Below are positions 34,515 to 43,631 of a stretch of 64,000 bases of DNA, in pieces (positions within the stretch are counted from its first letter, which is position 1; each line of letters starts with the position of its first letter). Origin of the DNA: JBKHXF01 sp046566145 (lineage in GTDB: Bacteria; Actinomycetota; Nitriliruptoria; Nitriliruptorales; Nitriliruptoraceae); the NCBI GenBank assembly GCA_046566145.1, contig JBKHXF010000032.1, forward strand, positions 1-64,000, read 5' to 3'. Position numbers and translations under genes: made by a program. The notes below the pieces were generated by a model. The model searched no databases. It saw only the letters and a list, made by a program, of their open reading frames with translations, and was not told the DNA's origin.

Positions 34515-35561
34515 CGGGGTCCACCCGGCCGCGACCCGGGCCGCAACGTCCCGGCGGAGACCGGAGAGCTGGCGTCGGACGTTCGCGCCGGGACAGGAGG
34601 TCTGGTTGACGTCGCCGTGCCCGTTCAGACGCGGGATCCTCGTGTCCGCGAGCACCGTGGTCGCGTCCACGGCCGGGTCGATGCCGTGGACCTCGTACTT
34701 CCAGGTCAGGACGTCCCGGAGGCCGTTGACCATGGCGGTCGGGGGCGACGCGTCCGTGAAGTTCCCGAGCAGTGCGATGCCCGTGGTCCCCGTGTTGTAG
34801 GGAGAGGCGTGCGCTCCGACGACGCCCCGGTCGACCCCGCCCCACCGGCCCTCGTAGACCGTGCCGTCCCGGCCGACGAGGAGGTTGTAGCCGATGTCGT
34901 CCCACCCGCGGCTCTGCGTGTGGTAGCGGTAGATGCCGCGTACGACGGCCGCGCCGTCGGTGTAGCTGTTGGAACCCGCCGTGTGGTGCACGATCGCGGC
35001 GTGGACCGGGGCGTACAGGTCCTCGGGCTTGCGCGGCCTGCGCAGCGCCTCGTCCGCTCCCCACTCGGCCCGCGAGACGACGCGCGGCGCGGCGGCCGCG
35101 TTCGCCCTCGCACGGGGCCCGGGGGGCGAGCCGGGGTCCACGAGGTGGACGCGAACGCCGGCGAGTGACCCATCGGTCGACAGTTGGAACGCGTCGGACG
35201 GGCCGGTCCACGTCGGCACGGTGAACGAGGCCCCCGTCGTGGTGACGTCGTCGGGGCGCTCGTCCTCAGGTTCCGCCTCGAGGGACGTCCACGGTCCCCA
35301 CTCGCCGTCTCGCGCCGTCCGCAGGGTGACCTCGGCGGCTCGGGGGAGCTCCACTGCCACCATGCTGAACCCTTCGGTCTGGCGCGGGACGCTGACGGTC
35401 CAGCGACCGTTCGCCGCGGCTGCCGTCCACGCAGCGTGCAGGTCGGCGGCGAGGGTGACGCCGCCGGGGTCGCCGGGGAGGTCGCCGACGGCAGGGGCCA
35501 GCGTGGCCCCTGCCGCCAGGACGGACGTGAGGGCCAGGCGGAGTCCGAGAGCGGGGCGCAC
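33822..35561 (-). CDS. secreted PGRP-type N-acetylmuramoyl-L-alanine amidase with five-repeat FG-GAP-like tail
   Basis: Cuts the amide bond between MurNAc and the stem peptide of peptidoglycan. It has 579 residues. The GTG at 35561 is chosen over the ATG at 35624 because AAGGAG lies 8 bases upstream and a normal signal peptide (VRPALGLRLALTSVLAAGAT) results. Residues about 35-145 are a beta-sandwich; 160-345 are the amidase domain with zinc ligands in VHHT (192-193), HGDVN (315) and SCPG (323), plus GYNLLVGRDGTVYEGR. Residues 350-579 are five tail repeats. It is divergent from the M23 gene across a palindrome. Confidence 0.9.
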   Translation of the reverse strand: MRPALGLRLALTSVLAAGATLAPAVGDLPGDPGGVTLAADLHAAWTAAAANGRWTVSVPRQTEGFSMVAVELPRAAEVTLRTARDGEWGPWTSLEAEPEDERPDDVTTTGASFTVPTWTGPSDAFQLSTDGSLAGVRVHLVDPGSPPGPRARANAAAAPRVVSRAEWGADEALRRPRKPEDLYAPVHAAIVHHTAGSNSYTDGAAVVRGIYRYHTQSRGWDDIGYNLLVGRDGTVYEGRWGGVDRGVVGAHASPYNTGTTGIALLGNFTDASPPTAMVNGLRDVLTWKYEVHGIDPAVDATTVLADTRIPRLNGHGDVNQTSCPGANVRRQLSGLRRDVAARVAAGWTPITGVWAPGLPESPGWFRDGEVRLRLGTSPNAEELAFRYGSRGDIPVVGDWDGDGVDTLAVVRGNTWYVRNSNSAGIADRQFKFGRPGYEFFAGRWSATMVSDGPAARVGNTWYLKTLPAGDVADISFQYGRSGDPMLTGDWDGDGVDGPGVRIGNSAYLRDTNSTGVADRVVRYGAAGDVVRAGDWDGDGRSGIAVVRGTAWHLRNTFTDGPAEQTVVLRPTDPGDRWPG

Positions 35562-35695
35562 GGTGCGTGCTCCTTCTGGGTGGTCGAGCGAGGGACCGTA
35601 CGGGGCTGCTGTGGCCTCTGTCATCCGTTGTTAATTTGAGAGGCGATAGTGGCACGGAGCCGCGCACGCAACGGACATCTCCCCCAAGACGTTCC

Positions 35696-35733
35696 CCCCT
35701 CAAGTCGGCACGCACATCGCCCGACCTGAGGGG
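35696..35733. promoter_or_regulatory. long palindrome in the PGRP/M23 divergent region
   Basis: CCCCTCAAGTCGG (35696-35708) and CCGACCTGAGGGG (35721-35733) are inverted repeats with 12 of 13 pairs and a 12-base spacer. The right arm overlaps the ribosome site of the M23 gene (GTG at 35737), so it could be an operator or an RNA hairpin hiding the start. The 35562-35695 part also holds an AT-rich patch, TTGTTAATTTGAG, that is rare in this DNA. Confidence 0.5.
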
Positions 35734-35736
35734 AGC

Positions 35737-37008
35737 GTGTGCCCGCGACCCGAGGTCCCAACCATCCGCCGCTTCCCCTCCTCCCTCCTCCTCCTGCTCC
35801 TCGTTCCCCTGGCGCTTGGCGCTGGGTCCGCGAGCGCCGACTACCGCGCGGCCGTCGACCTGACCTTCCCGGTCGACGGGCCGAACACGTTCCGCGACGA
35901 CTACGACGCGTGCCGGTCGGGCTGCTCGCGCTACCACCGGGCCACGGACCTGATGACGCCGTACGGGACCCCGGTCCACGCCGCCGTGGGCGGGACGATC
36001 CGGTACATCACCGGGCTCGACGGGGCGCTGCCGTCCTGGGGCTGGATGATCACGATCGCGGGCGACGATGGCCGCGACTACAGCTACATCCACCTCGGTC
36101 GCAACGACGGGCCCGCCTCCGAGGCCTACGCCCCGGGGATGCGCCCGGGGCTGCGGGTGAGCCGGGGGGAGCTCATCGGCTTCGCCGGTTGCTCGGGCAA
36201 CGCCTCGTGCACCGCGCCGCACCTCCACTTCGAGATCGAGGACCGCGCGGTCACCGACCCGTACGGGACCAACCAGCGCAACCCGTTCGCGAGCCTCGGC
36301 GCCGCGCTCGAACGCAACGACCTGCCCGGCCGACCGTGGCAGACCTTCGCCGGTCGCTGGTCGGTCGGCGCCAGCGCCCGTCCGGGCTGGTTCCGCGACG
36401 GGCTCGTCGTCCTCGACCTGGGTGACGGACGCTCCCACAGCTACCGCTACGGCAGCCGCGGCGACGCCGCCGTCGTCGGCGACTGGGACGGGGACGGGGT
36501 CGACAGCTTCGGGGTCGTGCGCGGCAACCGCTGGCTGCTGCGCAACTCCCACGACACCGGCGTCGCGCACGTCGACCACCGCTACGGCCCGTCCCGCGGC
36601 GCGGTCCCGGTCGTGGGGGACTGGAACGACGACGGTCTCGACACCGCGGGCGTCGTCGTGGGCAACACGTGGTACCTCGCCAACGACTTCAACGTGACCC
36701 GAGCCGACGTCACGATGACCTACGGGCCGTCCCGTGGCGCGCTCCCCGTGACCGGCCGCTGGCACGGCGGGGGCGACCTCCCGGGCGTCGTCGTCGGCAA
36801 CGTCTTCCACCTCGCCGGCGAGCTCGGAGCGAGCCGCGCCTCGGACGCCCCCGCGTTCGGCTCTGCCCGTGATCTACCGCTCGTGGGGGACTGGGACGGC
36901 GACGGGCGGGACACGCCGGCCGTGCTGAAGGGACAGACGATGTACCTCCGCAACGACCTTGCTGGCGGGAACGCGACGGCCTCGACGCGGGTGGTGCGCT
37001 CGTGGTGA
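35737..37008 (+). CDS. secreted M23 metallopeptidase with five-repeat FG-GAP-like tail
   Basis: Zinc endopeptidase of the LytM/lysostaphin type that cuts peptidoglycan cross-bridges or stems. The 423-residue protein starts at a GTG and has a signal peptide ending near GSASA. Zinc ligands are in YHRATDLM (H67 and D71) and in HLH (H162, H164). YGTPVHAAVGG and YSYIHL are also typical. The domain therefore looks active. Residues 203-423 are five tail repeats. The stop overlaps the start of the beta-helix gene, so the two are co-translated. Confidence 0.9.
   Translation: MCPRPEVPTIRRFPSSLLLLLLVPLALGAGSASADYRAAVDLTFPVDGPNTFRDDYDACRSGCSRYHRATDLMTPYGTPVHAAVGGTIRYITGLDGALPSWGWMITIAGDDGRDYSYIHLGRNDGPASEAYAPGMRPGLRVSRGELIGFAGCSGNASCTAPHLHFEIEDRAVTDPYGTNQRNPFASLGAALERNDLPGRPWQTFAGRWSVGASARPGWFRDGLVVLDLGDGRSHSYRYGSRGDAAVVGDWDGDGVDSFGVVRGNRWLLRNSHDTGVAHVDHRYGPSRGAVPVVGDWNDDGLDTAGVVVGNTWYLANDFNVTRADVTMTYGPSRGALPVTGRWHGGGDLPGVVVGNVFHLAGELGASRASDAPAFGSARDLPLVGDWDGDGRDTPAVLKGQTMYLRNDLAGGNATASTRVVRSW
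36343..37008 (+). repeat. FG-GAP-like tail of the M23 peptidase (5 repeats)
   Basis: Repeats begin at TFAGRWSVG (no Asp motif), AAVVGDWDGDG, VPVVGDWNDDG, LPVTGRWHGGG (degenerate) and LPLVGDWDGDG; YGPSRGA occurs twice at repeat ends. Confidence 0.85.
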
Positions 37009-38852
37009 GGTCCGCCAGGTGCACCCGTGCCGCGACGCTCGCGACGGCGCTCGCCGTCGCCGTGGCAGCCGTCCCGGCTACCGCCGCGCACGCCGCCGCC
37101 GGCCGCGTCCTGCACGTCTCGCCCCAGGGCTCCGACCCGTCATCGGCCTGCGCCACCGGCGCCGGCTCGCCCCAGAACCCCTGGCGGACCCTGCGCGCCG
37201 CCTTCCCCTGCCTCCGTCCGGGTGACACCCTCGTCGTCGCGGGTGGCACCTACACGGAGCGGGTCGAGTTCAACCAGGGCACCCGTCCATGGGAGATCCA
37301 CGGTGGCACCGCCACCGCCCCGATCACCGTCACGGCCGTCGTCGGTGAGCGTCCGCTCGTGCGTGGGACCATCCGCCTCGAGGGGGCGGACCACTGGGCC
37401 ATCACCGACCTCGCGATCACCAACGACGGCCGCGAGTACGGCGACGGCGACGCGCTGCTGAAGATGCGCGGGGGTCGCGACTGGAAGGTGACCAGCGTCG
37501 AGGTCGCCGACGTCGCCGCGTACGCCGCCGTTCGCATCGAGCGCGGGGCCTACGAGAACACCACCACCCTGGACCCGACCCGCTGGCGCCTGACCGACTC
37601 CTGCGTCCGCACGACCCGCGCCAAGCACCCGCCGTACCAGGACCACAACATCTACGTCGCGAGCGGTGCGGCGTCCTCCCGCGGGTACATCGAGCGCAAC
37701 GTCGTGTTCGACGCGCCGAACGGGACCAACATCAAGCTGGGGGACGGCACGGCGCCCGCGAACGACGTGGCCATCACCCACAACACGCTGATCGGCGCCT
37801 CGCAGAACGTCCTGCTGTTCGGCGGGACGTCGCGGACGGTCCTGCGCAGCAACATCCTCGGACCGGCCACCGGCAAGGACTGGTACCCGAACATCCGGGG
37901 CTTCTCGCTGACGGGGCAGGGCAACGCCGCCGCGCACAACGTGGGGTACGGCGCCCGCTCGGTCGTGCTGGTCGGGGCCGACAACGGGACCTCGCGGACC
38001 GGCATCTACGAGCGGGGGAACCTCGCGCAGCGCGACCCCCGCTTCGTCCGTCCGGGGCGCTGCGACGGGTTCTACCCGACCGATGGGGCGGCCTCCGGAG
38101 CGGGTGCGAGGGCAACCGGAGGTGCCTCCGTCGCCGGTCGGACACCCCTGATGGGAGACTGGGACGGCGACGGCGTCGCCGGCCCGGGCTGGTACGACGG
38201 GCTGACCGGCCGCTTCTCCCTCCGTGACCAGCTCGACGGCTACGGCAACGGCGACCGGCAGTTCTCGTTCGGCAGCGACGGGTCGACGCCGCTCGTCGGC
38301 GACTGGAACGGCGACGGCATCGACACCGTGGGGGTGGTCGTCGGCAACCGCTTCCTCCTCTCCGACGACCCGACCAAGGGTGTCGCCGAGTACGACCTCC
38401 GCTTCGGGCGGGCCGGCTGGCGTCCCCTCGCGGGTGACTTCGACGGGGACGGCGACGACGAGATCGGCATGCTGGACGGCAACGTCTTCTATCTGCGCGC
38501 CGACCTCGACCTCGACGCCCGGACCGGTCCGGTCACGAGCTTCGGGTTCGGTCGATCGGGCTGGCGTCCGCTCGTCGGTGACTGGGACGGCGACGGCGTG
38601 GACACCGTCGGGACGGTCGCGGGCTCGCGCGCCTTCCTGACCGACCAGCGGGTGCCCCGCCGGGGTGACCCCGTCACCGAGGTCACCTACGGACGCGCGT
38701 GGTTCCTGATGACCTCCGCGGACCTCGACGGCCGCGGGGGTCGGACGGGCTCGACGCGTGCGGGGCTCGTCGCGGTCGACGGGGCGACCTGGTACGCGTC
38801 ACCGACGGCGGGAACGGGCGTCGCGTCCTTGGTCTTCCGCTACGCGCACTGA
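37002..38852 (+). CDS. secreted right-handed beta-helix protein with five-repeat FG-GAP-like tail
   Basis: A 616-residue protein with signal peptide (RAATLATALAVAVAAVPATAAHA). Residues about 35-370 form a parallel beta-helix of the pectate-lyase type: LHVSPQGSD, GDTLVVAGGTYTERVEF, IHGGTATAPITVTA, WAITDLAITNDG, YIERNVVFDAPNGTNIKLGDG and HNTLIGASQNVLLFGG. Such folds are polysaccharide lyases, hydrolases or binding proteins; no catalytic residue can be assigned with confidence. Residues 381-616 are five tail repeats. It overlaps the M23 gene, so both should be exported together. Action on the locus polysaccharide is a reasonable guess. Confidence 0.85.
   Translation: MVRSARCTRAATLATALAVAVAAVPATAAHAAAGRVLHVSPQGSDPSSACATGAGSPQNPWRTLRAAFPCLRPGDTLVVAGGTYTERVEFNQGTRPWEIHGGTATAPITVTAVVGERPLVRGTIRLEGADHWAITDLAITNDGREYGDGDALLKMRGGRDWKVTSVEVADVAAYAAVRIERGAYENTTTLDPTRWRLTDSCVRTTRAKHPPYQDHNIYVASGAASSRGYIERNVVFDAPNGTNIKLGDGTAPANDVAITHNTLIGASQNVLLFGGTSRTVLRSNILGPATGKDWYPNIRGFSLTGQGNAAAHNVGYGARSVVLVGADNGTSRTGIYERGNLAQRDPRFVRPGRCDGFYPTDGAASGAGARATGGASVAGRTPLMGDWDGDGVAGPGWYDGLTGRFSLRDQLDGYGNGDRQFSFGSDGSTPLVGDWNGDGIDTVGVVVGNRFLLSDDPTKGVAEYDLRFGRAGWRPLAGDFDGDGDDEIGMLDGNVFYLRADLDLDARTGPVTSFGFGRSGWRPLVGDWDGDGVDTVGTVAGSRAFLTDQRVPRRGDPVTEVTYGRAWFLMTSADLDGRGGRTGSTRAGLVAVDGATWYASPTAGTGVASLVFRYAH
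38142..38852 (+). repeat. FG-GAP-like tail of the beta-helix protein (5 repeats)
   Basis: Repeats begin at TPLMGDWDGDG, TPLVGDWNGDG, RPLAGDFDGDG, RPLVGDWDGDG and LMTSADLDGRG (degenerate last one). This is the most regular of the six tails. Confidence 0.88.
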
Positions 38853-38859
38853 ACGTCGG

Positions 38860-40197
38860 TCAGGGCAGGGCGTCGATCCAGATCACGTCGACCGGATCCG
38901 GGAGATCGCCATCGGGCCCCCGCAGCCGAGCGGCGCCGTCGGTCTCGCCGAGTCGGAAGACCAGCCGCCCCGAGTTGGACCACGCCCGGTCGACGACGGT
39001 GCCGCTGTCGGTGACCAGGTCGACTGGCGTCGCCGATGGCAGGTCGGTCGTGACCCGCAGATGGTCGGCTCCAGCCGGGATGCTCGCGAGCGAACCCGAG
39101 CGGCCCGTCGGCAGGGATGACGCCAGGAGCTCCGCGACGAAGGGCGTCAGCTCGCCCTCGGAGAGGACCTTCGGGACGCCTCGCTGGGCCATCAGAACGA
39201 CGACCCGGTCGGGTTGCGGCAGCTCGGACGGGACAGCCATAGAACCCGGGGCCCACGTGAGCCGGAAGTTCGTGAGGTCGCGGAACAGGTGGCTCAGTGC
39301 GGGGAGGGGGGCCCACCCGAAGCTGTCGTGGAGGTACACGGTGTTCCCCGGAACGGCGTCCTGCGCGGGGAGGGTCGTCCGGAGGGCCCCGTCCGGTGCG
39401 GGCACGTCGACGGGTTCGGCGCCCAGGGTCCAGCCTCGCTGCTCCTCCGTCACCTCGGTCGGGAGCCCGATGAGCCGCGAGAGATCCTGGACCATGCGGG
39501 ACGGTGGGAGATCGGTCCGGCCCGCCGCATCGAGAGTGGCGGGCGCGAGCCGTTCCATGACGGCCTCGACCCAGACCGTGGCTCCCTGGCGCGTCCAGTG
39601 CGAGTCCTGCGCGTGGTACGCCTCCGTGTCCGGCAACGACCGCAGTCGCTCCCGCGGGTAGAGGAGACCGGGTGTGGCGGAGGCGACCGAGTCGATGAGG
39701 TCGGCGTTCGCGCGAGAGCACCGGGCTGCCTCGGCTGCCGGTCCGAGTCGTTGTGTCGCGACGGTCTCCTTCTCCGGCGCGATGGACACGAGCAGCTCGA
39801 TGTCGGCCCGCGCAGCCACCTTCACCGCATCCGTCACGTCCGCCCGCGCGGCCTCGACGTCAGCGGCGTCCATGCACGGTTGCGCGAGTGCCTCGGTGAG
39901 GAAGAGCCACTCCCCGGCTCCGAGCGTCACCTGCGGGTTGGGGGACTGGTTGAAGACCTCGCGGTCCAGCAGCGCGTCAGCCGCGATGGCCGGCTGCCGC
40001 ACGGGGGTGCGCTGGGCGAGGTAGTCGTTGAGCCGCTGGAGCGCCTCGCTGTCGAGCGATAGCACGTCCTCCGCGGCCGGCGGCTCGGCCGCGGGGCTGT
40101 TGTCGTCCACGGTGTCCGGGCCCAGCACCAGCATCGTGGCGCCTGGCGCGGAGATGGCGAGGACGAACAGGAGGCCGGTGAGTCGATCGATGCGCAT
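38860..40197 (-). CDS. AlgJ/AlgX-like SGNH-type polysaccharide O-acetylation protein
   Basis: A 445-residue protein with an N-terminal signal anchor (LTGLLFVLAISAPGATMLVLG). The AlgX/AlgJ pattern is present: PNPQVTLGAGEWLFLTEAL, a DxHW motif AQDSHWTRQG (D198, H200) and a nucleophile region LHDSFG (D291, S292). These make up a plausible catalytic triad for transferring acetyl groups to an exported glycan on the outer face. It starts 1 base after the stop of the MBOAT gene, so the two form a pair as algI-algJ do. Confidence 0.85.
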   Translation of the reverse strand: MRIDRLTGLLFVLAISAPGATMLVLGPDTVDDNSPAAEPPAAEDVLSLDSEALQRLNDYLAQRTPVRQPAIAADALLDREVFNQSPNPQVTLGAGEWLFLTEALAQPCMDAADVEAARADVTDAVKVAARADIELLVSIAPEKETVATQRLGPAAEAARCSRANADLIDSVASATPGLLYPRERLRSLPDTEAYHAQDSHWTRQGATVWVEAVMERLAPATLDAAGRTDLPPSRMVQDLSRLIGLPTEVTEEQRGWTLGAEPVDVPAPDGALRTTLPAQDAVPGNTVYLHDSFGWAPLPALSHLFRDLTNFRLTWAPGSMAVPSELPQPDRVVVLMAQRGVPKVLSEGELTPFVAELLASSLPTGRSGSLASIPAGADHLRVTTDLPSATPVDLVTDSGTVVDRAWSNSGRLVFRLGETDGAARLRGPDGDLPDPVDVIWIDALP

Positions 40198-40198
40198 G

Positions 40199-41635
40199 TC
40201 AGAACCGGAAGTAGAGGAACGGGCTGAAGGTGCTGCTCGCCGCGACGACCATCGCCAGGGGCAGGACGAGGGTCACGAAGGCCAGCCGCAGCCGGGGGCG
40301 CGTTGCCTCCCCGGCCTCGGTGATCCACCGGCCGACGACGAGGTCACCGGGGAGCAGCGCGACCGTGCAGCTCGCGACCAGCACCAGCGCGGTCCGGTTG
40401 TCGAGCAGGGCGGCGACCGAGGCCGGCAGCGCGGCGCCGGCGGGGGTGAACATCGCGGTGACCACGTCGACGGCCTGGCCCATCCCGTCGGCGCGGAAGA
40501 AGACCCAGCCGACGATGACGAGCACCAGGGTGACGGTGCGGCGCGCCAGGGCCGTGGCGCCGCTCGCCTCGAAGGCGCGGAGGTCGAAGCGTCGCTCGAG
40601 CACCAGCAACAGGCCGTGGTACAGGCCCCAGACGATGAACGTCCAGGCGGCGCCGTGCCAGAGGCCGGTGAGGGCGAAGACGATCCACAGGTTGCGGTAG
40701 GTCGCCGCGCCGTCCCTGGACCCGCCCAGGGGGATGTAGACGTAGTCGCGGAACCAGGTCGACAGGGTGACGTGCCAGCGGCGCCAGAAGTCGGTGACGG
40801 ACACGGCGCTGTACGGCCGCGCGAAGTTCTCCGGGAAGTCGAAGCCGAACATCGTGCCCAGGCCGATCGCCATGTCGGAGTAGCCGGAGAAGTCGAAGTA
40901 GATCTGGATCGAGTAGGCGATGGCGCCGATCCACGCGCCGGTGGTGGTGAGCTCATCGGCCGGCAGGGCGAAGACGGCGTCCGCGAGGACCGCGACGGTG
41001 TCGGCCACGAGGACCTTCTTCGCGAGCCCGTGGGCGAAGCGAGCCCCGCCGACGCCGAGCTGCTCGAGGCGGACGTCGCGCCGCCGGAGCTGGTCGTCGA
41101 TGTCGGCGTAGCGGACGATCGGACCGGCGATCAGTTGCGGGAAGAGCGCGACGAAGAGCAGGAACCGGATCGGGTCCCTGGTGGCCTCGCGCTCCCCGCG
41201 GGCGACGTCGATGACGTAGCTCATCCGCTGGAAGGTGAAGAAGGAGATGCCGATGGGGAGCGCGATCGGGGTCCACGCGAGTGCCTCGCTGCCGGCCAGG
41301 GTGAGGGCCCCGTTGACCTGGTCGACGAAGAAGTTCGCGTACTTGAAGTAGCCGAGCATCGCGAGGTTGCCGACGACCGAGGCGGTCACGGCGAACCGTG
41401 CCCGGCGGCGCGCGACGTCCGTGCCGGCGCGGCCCCCGTCGATGACCAGCGCGGCCACGTAGTCGATGATCGACGTCACGATCAGCAGCAGCACCATCCG
41501 GCCGCCGCCGACCGTGTAGAAGACCAGCGAGGCGAGCAGCAGGACGGCGTTCCGGAGCGCACGCGGCGCGAGCCAGTGTGCCGCGAGGGCCACGGGCAGG
41601 AAGAAGCCGAGGAACGTCAGGGACGAGAAGACCAC
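40199..41635 (-). CDS. MBOAT family O-acyltransferase (AlgI-like)
   Basis: A 478-residue polytopic membrane protein that passes acetyl groups across the membrane for glycan O-acetylation. It has the AlgI N-terminus MVFSSLTFLGFFLPVALAAHW, the LPIGISFFTFQRMSYVIDV block, FPQLIAGPIVRY, FFDFSGYSDMAIGLG-like segment, and the active-site histidine in LTGLWHGAAWTFIVWG. About 10-12 spans are visible. The GTG start is 25 bases after the subtilase stop, so SpoIID, subtilase, this gene and the AlgJ-like gene probably form one operon. Confidence 0.93.
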   Translation of the reverse strand: MVFSSLTFLGFFLPVALAAHWLAPRALRNAVLLLASLVFYTVGGGRMVLLLIVTSIIDYVAALVIDGGRAGTDVARRRARFAVTASVVGNLAMLGYFKYANFFVDQVNGALTLAGSEALAWTPIALPIGISFFTFQRMSYVIDVARGEREATRDPIRFLLFVALFPQLIAGPIVRYADIDDQLRRRDVRLEQLGVGGARFAHGLAKKVLVADTVAVLADAVFALPADELTTTGAWIGAIAYSIQIYFDFSGYSDMAIGLGTMFGFDFPENFARPYSAVSVTDFWRRWHVTLSTWFRDYVYIPLGGSRDGAATYRNLWIVFALTGLWHGAAWTFIVWGLYHGLLLVLERRFDLRAFEASGATALARRTVTLVLVIVGWVFFRADGMGQAVDVVTAMFTPAGAALPASVAALLDNRTALVLVASCTVALLPGDLVVGRWITEAGEATRPRLRLAFVTLVLPLAMVVAASSTFSPFLYFRF

Positions 41636-41660
41636 GTGGCGTCGGGAGCCTTGTCGCTGC

Positions 41661-42392
41661 TCAGCCGCCGAAGTCGAGGACGGCGGTGGCGGTGCCGGAG
41701 GTGGACGTCGACCGAAGGTACCAACGGTTCAGCGTGGCGAGTCCGACGCCGTCGCCGCTCCCGGACACCTTCCAGCGCAGCGGGGTCGCGGCGGGACGGT
41801 TGCGGTCCACGGGCCCGTAGTGGACGGCCTCGCCCGTGTAGCCACCCGTGGCCGGGGCGTCGTCGCGGGCCAGGTGGAAGCGGTCGCCCACGTAGATCCC
41901 GGGCAGGTCACCGGCGGGCGGCGGACCCCACTCCCCGGCGAGTATCCGGTCACCGGCCCGCCCGTAGGCGAACGACGCGGAGGCCGCGGGGGTCGTCGCG
42001 ACGGGATCGTCGGTGACGTACCAGCGGTTGCCGTCCACGACGCCGAGCGTCGCGCGTCCGTCCGCGTCCCAGTCGCCGACGACCAGCCGCCAGCCGGCCC
42101 GACCGAAGCGCTGCTCGCGATCCGCGACGGCCGCGCCCGGCGTCAGGCGGTCGAGCACGAAGTACCGGTTGGCGGCCACCCCGCTGGGCGGTGAGACCAC
42201 CACCCCGTCGGTGGTGGGGCCGCCGGCGGGCGCGGCGAGCGGACCGGCGGCAGCGAGCCATCCGATGCCGCCGTACCGGACCTCGCGCACGTTCCCGGGC
42301 GACGACAGCTCGTCGGTCCAGGCGATGACGCCGTCGGTGTAGACCGCTGGCGTCGCGGTCCCGTCCCCGTCCCAGTCGCCGAGCAGGTGCAC
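41661..42392 (-). repeat. FG-GAP-like tail of the subtilase (5 repeats)
   Basis: Repeats begin at VHLLGDWDGDG, LAAAGPLAA (degenerate, longest), RLVVGDWDADG, RILAGEWG (degenerate) and NRPAATPLRW (degenerate), with GNRWYVTD, NRWYLRST and FGRAGW/YGRAGD ends. Confidence 0.78.
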
Positions 42393-43631
42393 GCGTGGCC
42401 GGGTCCACCGGACCGTGCGGGCGGCATCGACCCGGCCGAACCTGGTGTCCACGCCGGTGGTCGCTGTCGACTTGGCGGTGGCGAAGAACGCCGTGTCGAC
42501 CTCGTCGGCGACGGTCCGCGAGGAGAACGTCGGTGCCGTCGCGCGCAGCTCACCGCGTGCCACCGCGGCGACGCCGGACACGACGGCCGCCGCGAAGCTC
42601 GTCCCGCAGGCGAGGCCGCGGGTCGAACCCGACGGCCAGCACCCAGGCGCGGCCACGTCGACCCAGGTCCCGCGGTTCGAGTAGGACTCGGTGCGGTCGA
42701 GCGTGTCCGCGGCGCCCACGGAGAGGACCCCGGGGGACGCGGCCGGGTAGTAGGGGGCAACGGACGCCTGGTTCCCGGCGGCGGCCACGATGGTGATGCC
42801 CCGCGCGTCGGCGTAGGCGAGCGCGTCGTCGAGCTCGGCGGTCGTCTGGGGTCCGGCGAGCGAGAGGTTGATGACCTCCACCCCGGTCTGGTCAGCCGCC
42901 CACCGGATGCCGTCAGCGACGTCGGCGGCGAACCCGCTGCCGTTGCCGTCGAGCACCTTCACGGGCAGGACCCGGCAGGTCGGGCAGGTGCCGGCGGCGG
43001 CGATGCCGTCCCACGCCGCGACGGCGAGTCGGGCGACGAACGTCCCGTGCCCGTCGTCGTCCTCGGCGGTCGGTGCCCCGGCGACGAAGGAGCGCCCCGG
43101 GCGCACCCGGCCGGCGAGCTCCGGATGGCTCGACGTCACGCCGGTGTCGATCACCGCGACCGTCGACCCGCGGCCGCGGGTCACCTGCCACATCTCGGTC
43201 AGACGGAGGTGCTCGGCGGCAGCACGCTGGTCGGCCCAGCGGGGCTCCTGCGTCCACACCTGCTGGGCGTGCAGCACCGCGTCCAAGCGGACGGACACGA
43301 CGTCACGGTCCTGCGCCAGAGTGGCGGCGGTCGGGCGCGCGGCGGCTTCCGGGACGTCGACGACCCACGTCTCGCCGTCGGCGAGAAGTCGGGGGGTGAC
43401 GCCGGCGTTCGGTCCGGGGACCCGACCCGACGCCGTGTGGAGCAGGAGTCGGACCGTGCCGTCGACATCCGGCAGGTCACCGCCCGGCAGCACGTCGGCC
43501 CCCGGCGCGGTCGGACCCGCGGCCACGGGGAGCGGCAGGAGGGTGCCCGCAGCGATGGCGATGGCAGCAGCGACGATGGCACCTCGCGGCCACCCCGCGT
43601 GTCGGCGTCGTCCGGCCATCGGCATCCTCAT
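41661..43631 (-). CDS. secreted S8 subtilisin-like serine peptidase with five-repeat FG-GAP-like tail
   Basis: A 656-residue subtilase. The signal peptide (RRRHAGWPRGAIVAAAIAIA) is followed by a propeptide-like region (about 55-125). The catalytic triad is complete: D162 in VAVIDTG, H195 in DDGHGTFVA and S345 in GTSFAAA, with the oxyanion Asn in AAAGNQ. Residues 414-656 are five diverged tail repeats. The ATG at 43631 overlaps the SpoIID-like stop (ATGA). It may mature other exported proteins of this region, but no target is evident. Confidence 0.92.
   Translation of the reverse strand: MRMPMAGRRRHAGWPRGAIVAAAIAIAAGTLLPLPVAAGPTAPGADVLPGGDLPDVDGTVRLLLHTASGRVPGPNAGVTPRLLADGETWVVDVPEAAARPTAATLAQDRDVVSVRLDAVLHAQQVWTQEPRWADQRAAAEHLRLTEMWQVTRGRGSTVAVIDTGVTSSHPELAGRVRPGRSFVAGAPTAEDDDGHGTFVARLAVAAWDGIAAAGTCPTCRVLPVKVLDGNGSGFAADVADGIRWAADQTGVEVINLSLAGPQTTAELDDALAYADARGITIVAAAGNQASVAPYYPAASPGVLSVGAADTLDRTESYSNRGTWVDVAAPGCWPSGSTRGLACGTSFAAAVVSGVAAVARGELRATAPTFSSRTVADEVDTAFFATAKSTATTGVDTRFGRVDAARTVRWTRPRVHLLGDWDGDGTATPAVYTDGVIAWTDELSSPGNVREVRYGGIGWLAAAGPLAAPAGGPTTDGVVVSPPSGVAANRYFVLDRLTPGAAVADREQRFGRAGWRLVVGDWDADGRATLGVVDGNRWYVTDDPVATTPAASASFAYGRAGDRILAGEWGPPPAGDLPGIYVGDRFHLARDDAPATGGYTGEAVHYGPVDRNRPAATPLRWKVSGSGDGVGLATLNRWYLRSTSTSGTATAVLDFGG

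Noticed and set aside
35562..35624. ATG at 35624 as start of the PGRP amidase
   Set aside because: It gives a 21-residue acidic/neutral prefix before the signal peptide; the GTG at 35561 has a clear AAGGAG site at proper spacing.
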